Assembly: GCA_946122785.1 (NCBI GenBank)
Contig: CAMGYJ010000010.1
Coordinates: 47,203,134 to 47,267,133 of the forward strand
Source: Linum tenue
Lineage: Eukaryota; Streptophyta; Magnoliopsida; Malpighiales; Linaceae
Reading direction: 5' to 3'
DNA length: 64,000 nt
Each line of letters opens with the position of its first letter. Position 1 is the stretch's first letter. A program made the translations under genes and the position numbers. This document shows positions 61,316-64,000 of the stretch, in pieces. The notes beneath the pieces were generated by a model. The model made no database searches and had not been told where the DNA came from. It saw only the letters and a program-made list of their open reading frames with translations.

Positions 61316-61525
61316 AGAAACGTATGTTCGGCCTCCAACTCTGGGAAGGATTGCGCCGCTTGTCTCACCTCCGCCGCCGGAGACCAGGTGGTGAATCAGA
61401 ACGTGTATGCGACCGACGATCAATGGGGCGCCCAAATCACGTTTGTCGGTTGTTCCTTGAGGTTCGAGACCTATATATCTTTATTTTTTGTTCTGTGCGC
61501 TATGTGTTGTTTACTTTGTCGTTGA
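61313..61525 (+). pseudogene. Truncated Gnk2/DUF26-domain gene fragment
   Basis: In the frame with a TGT at 61325 the translation reads CSASNSGKDCAACLTSAAGD, then VVNQNVYATDDQWGAQITFV and GCSLRFETY, before running into hydrophobic sequence and a stop at 61523. C-X8-C-X2-C followed by GAQI..VGC.LRFE is the Gnk2/DUF26 signature. The N-terminal half of the domain and any signal peptide are missing; the fragment starts right after a (TA)n microsatellite. The cysteine expected after VVNQN is Val. GC content is far above the flanks. It is a different subfamily from the two genes at 1.7 and 4.1 kb. Confidence 0.75.
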
Positions 61526-61823
61526 TTGTAGTACTAGTCAATTTAGTCACATGATGTCGCGGCTTCAACGCGATATCTTACCTGTGGGATCGCAAACCCC
61601 GAGTTTGTCTAATGTTTTTTTTTTCTTTTCTTTTCTGAAAGTAAGAAGCTGCAGTAAAATCTCACGATTGAATATGAATTGATCTGGAGGAATTATTGGG
61701 CTAAAAATAAATAGTCTTTATCCTATAAATTTTTTTTAAATATTTTTGGTAGTCTGTCTTAAACTACTTGTAGCTTGATCAATGATCACGACATTAGTGG
61801 ATAAGTATTTGGAAGAGTGGAAC

Positions 61824-62384
61824 CTATGTTTTCAGAACCGGACCGGAGGCTGAACCGAAAAATTTAGTGGTTTAAGGGTTCACCGGTTAACCGTTACAAA
61901 ACCGTTGGTGAACCGTTGATAGAACCGTTAATGATATATAACATATAAGACTTGTATATTACTCTAATTTAAGAATGAAATTATCATTGACCATAAACAA
62001 GTTCAAATTCATATCATCACGAAAATATCTAATAAATTATTCCAACCATCTCACAAAAGAAACCACATTTTTAATTCAAATTTAAAATTACGGTTCTAGT
62101 TGGTAGTACACAATGTAAAATCGACAATACGGTTGAGGAAGCATATATAAAATTAATAATTATGATTTGATGGTCTTAGTTTATGTTAAAATAGTTTTTT
62201 TTTTTGTTAAAATAGTGAACCAATGGACCAGCTAAATCGTGTCGGTTCATCTGATTTTATGTTGAACCGTGAAAAACCGTTTGGTCCGTCAATAACCGTT
62301 CAAACAATGAACCGGCCCGCTATCGTAACTGGTTTGACGGTTCTACTGGCTCGGCCGTTGATCCGGTTCGGTTCTTATAACAAG
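61824..62384. mobile_element. Mutator-type MITE with 9-bp target duplication
   Basis: The 561-bp element starts CTATGTTTTCAGAACCGGAC and, read from the right end, starts CTTGTTATAAGAACCGAACC, giving an imperfect 22-23 bp terminal inverted repeat. A perfect 9-bp duplication, gagtggaac, flanks it (61815-61823 and 62385-62393). The subterminal regions carry many 'aaccgtt/aacggt' words. It shares terminus type and duplication length with 21917-22290. No transposase frame. Confidence 0.85.
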
Positions 62385-62393
62385 GAGTGGAAC

Positions 62394-64000
62394 ACGACCA
62401 TTCTCCTCATTTAGGACGGGTAAACGGATATATATCCTGTTAGCGCGGGGGATCGCAAAAGTGTTTACTTTAGAATGCATGCAGGCGGGGGCCAAGTTAA
62501 ATCATATTTTACTTGAAATTAGAGTTTGATACTATTCCCAGTTCACTATGGTGATTGTGGACTAAGATGATTAGCTTAGAACTTCAAAGGACCAAAAACA
62601 TTAATTAAATTGAGTGATTTTCTTAGATCTGAACGAAAAAAAATGGATGGAGTGACTAACCTGTCTTAAATTGTTCCATTTCAGTGCTTCAGGTGTCCAG
62701 AATCAGAGTTTAGTACCTAGAATATCCTTACATATATGGAGAGTTAAGCCCAAATCCGGGTTGGATCCGGTCCTTAAGTCTCATTGCTTAATGAGGTTAT
62801 TAAACTATTTTTATTGACTGATACTAGATTAGGTAGTTAATGATGGTTAGTAGTTAATATTTAATTTGAATAAATAAGATATTAGAAAAATATAATTAAT
62901 ATTACTCGATTCTCTTTCTCTCTCTCACTTGATCTTCTCCATAACCCGGCTCAAGATAGGGTGCATAACTGGGTTATGCACCCATCAATAACCAAATTTG
63001 GACCCTTCATTTAGAAAATCCAGATCTAAGGATGGAGAATTAAAGAACATTTTTATTTTCCCTAGCTTTCTTAATCGGCTTATATCTTTTTCGTTTTAAC
63101 TCGGAATTTTTTTTTGTTGCACAGATGGAACGAGTTCATCGTGCTCTACAAAATGATATCAAATTTCAATAATTTTTGAGAAAAAAAATTCTGGCCTCTC
63201 GGTACCAACTGCATACCATATGGTATGTTCTTCGTTTTTAATTCATTTTTGAAAATATTTGCAAAGAAGGGACGAGTTCATCATGATCTATTGGATCTAC
63301 AAATTTATGGGTGAACAAATCACATGACCAAAAAATACCACACAATACCATACAATACCACCCTGGTACGAGGTGGTATCTTGTGGTACACAATGATAAA
63401 AGTCGTAAATGACAGTTAAATATACTTCTACTATCATGTATTCAACCATCATACAGTCTTGGTTTGTTCATACCACCATGATACGCTTTTCAAACCATAG
63501 GTATGCTCTTATTTCAATACCAGTCAATACCATATGGTATAGACTGGTAAAAAATGGCTCAATTTTTTTTGTTCAAAAAATATATCAAAGTGGATATCAT
63601 TTTGAAGAACACAATTAATATGATCTAACTATGCAAAAAAAAAAAAATCGACTTAAAACGAGTGAGAAATCGTTCGTCAAAGATTAAGGAGGGGAAAATT
63701 AAAGATTTTCCAGGAGAGAGAGGGATGCTGATGTGGGCTGGTTACTCATGGTTACTCACCATAAGGATACTGACCTGATCCGTTCCCCCATAACCCTCTC
63801 TCTCCACAACAATGAAAAGGAAATTCGAATTAATTTAATTTAATATTTAATAAATTCAAACTTAATATTTTTTTTACTTTTTAAAACTAAAATTGAAAAT
63901 TAAAAATATGTACACTCTCTCACTTCATGGCAACTTGCAATGCATTATTAACATTTTGCAATGACATTATCAGCATTTATGAAATGAATCGTTATTATTA
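62394..64000. other. Intergenic to window end
   Basis: AT-rich, no gene. It contains the perfect palindrome gggtgcataac/gttatgcaccc (62959-62969 and 62973-62983). The stretch 63210-63545 has repeated 'ataccatatggtat' and 'ataccacc...ggtggtat' inverted repeats, which may be an unresolved MITE. Confidence 0.45.

Noticed and set aside
1..64000. tRNA, rRNA, CRISPR or prokaryotic operon features
   Set aside because: None was recognised by eye. The only tRNA-related match is the primer-binding site of the TRIM at 3573-3584. A tRNAscan or Infernal run would be needed to exclude small RNA genes.

Overview
This is nuclear DNA from a flowering plant, most likely a eudicot. It has long intron-rich genes with GT-AG introns, AT-rich intergenic DNA full of small transposons, and plant-specific families (secreted Gnk2/DUF26 proteins, URGT nucleotide-sugar transporters, a violaxanthin de-epoxidase-related protein). 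The species cannot be named from the window. No prokaryotic, organellar or CRISPR-type feature was seen.

Layout. 1-1.4 kb is the edge of a tandem satellite array with a unit of about 350 bp. 1.5-4.9 kb holds two nearly identical secreted Gnk2-domain genes (minus strand); a hAT-type element and a complete miniature LTR retrotransposon (TRIM) lie between them. 5.4-14.4 kb (minus) is an RNA cytidine acetyltransferase (NAT10/Kre33 type). 15.5-17.8 kb (minus) is a DUF3326 protein. 17.8-22.6 kb is intergenic, with LINE remnants and a Mutator-type MITE. 23.9-25.9 kb (plus) is a URGT-type nucleotide-sugar transporter. 27.0-27.4 kb (minus) is the mitochondrial ATP synthase epsilon subunit, divergent from a VDE-related gene at 27.7-29.4 kb (plus). 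30.4-31.3 kb (minus) is an intronless cis-prenyltransferase. 34.0-36.8 kb (plus) is an S-adenosylmethionine carrier. 37.8-54.5 kb (minus) is a very large spatacsin-like gene. From 55.5 kb to the end there is no intact gene, only transposons: a Helitron with a recognisable empty site elsewhere in the window, two hAT MITEs, a Mutator-type MITE, a TRIM scrap and a truncated Gnk2 pseudogene.

The genes are mostly housekeeping: rRNA/tRNA acetylation, mitochondrial ATP synthesis, Golgi nucleotide-sugar import, SAM import into organelles, dolichol/polyprenol synthesis and membrane trafficking. The URGT, SAM-carrier and spatacsin genes recall the neighbourhood of their Arabidopsis homologues near the end of chromosome 4, so 24-54 kb looks like a conserved syntenic block. 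I did not find a convincing new multi-gene system. The best observations are transposon structures whose ends and target-site duplications can be read directly, a GC-AG intron in the NAT10 gene, and Gnk2 sequences at both ends of the window.
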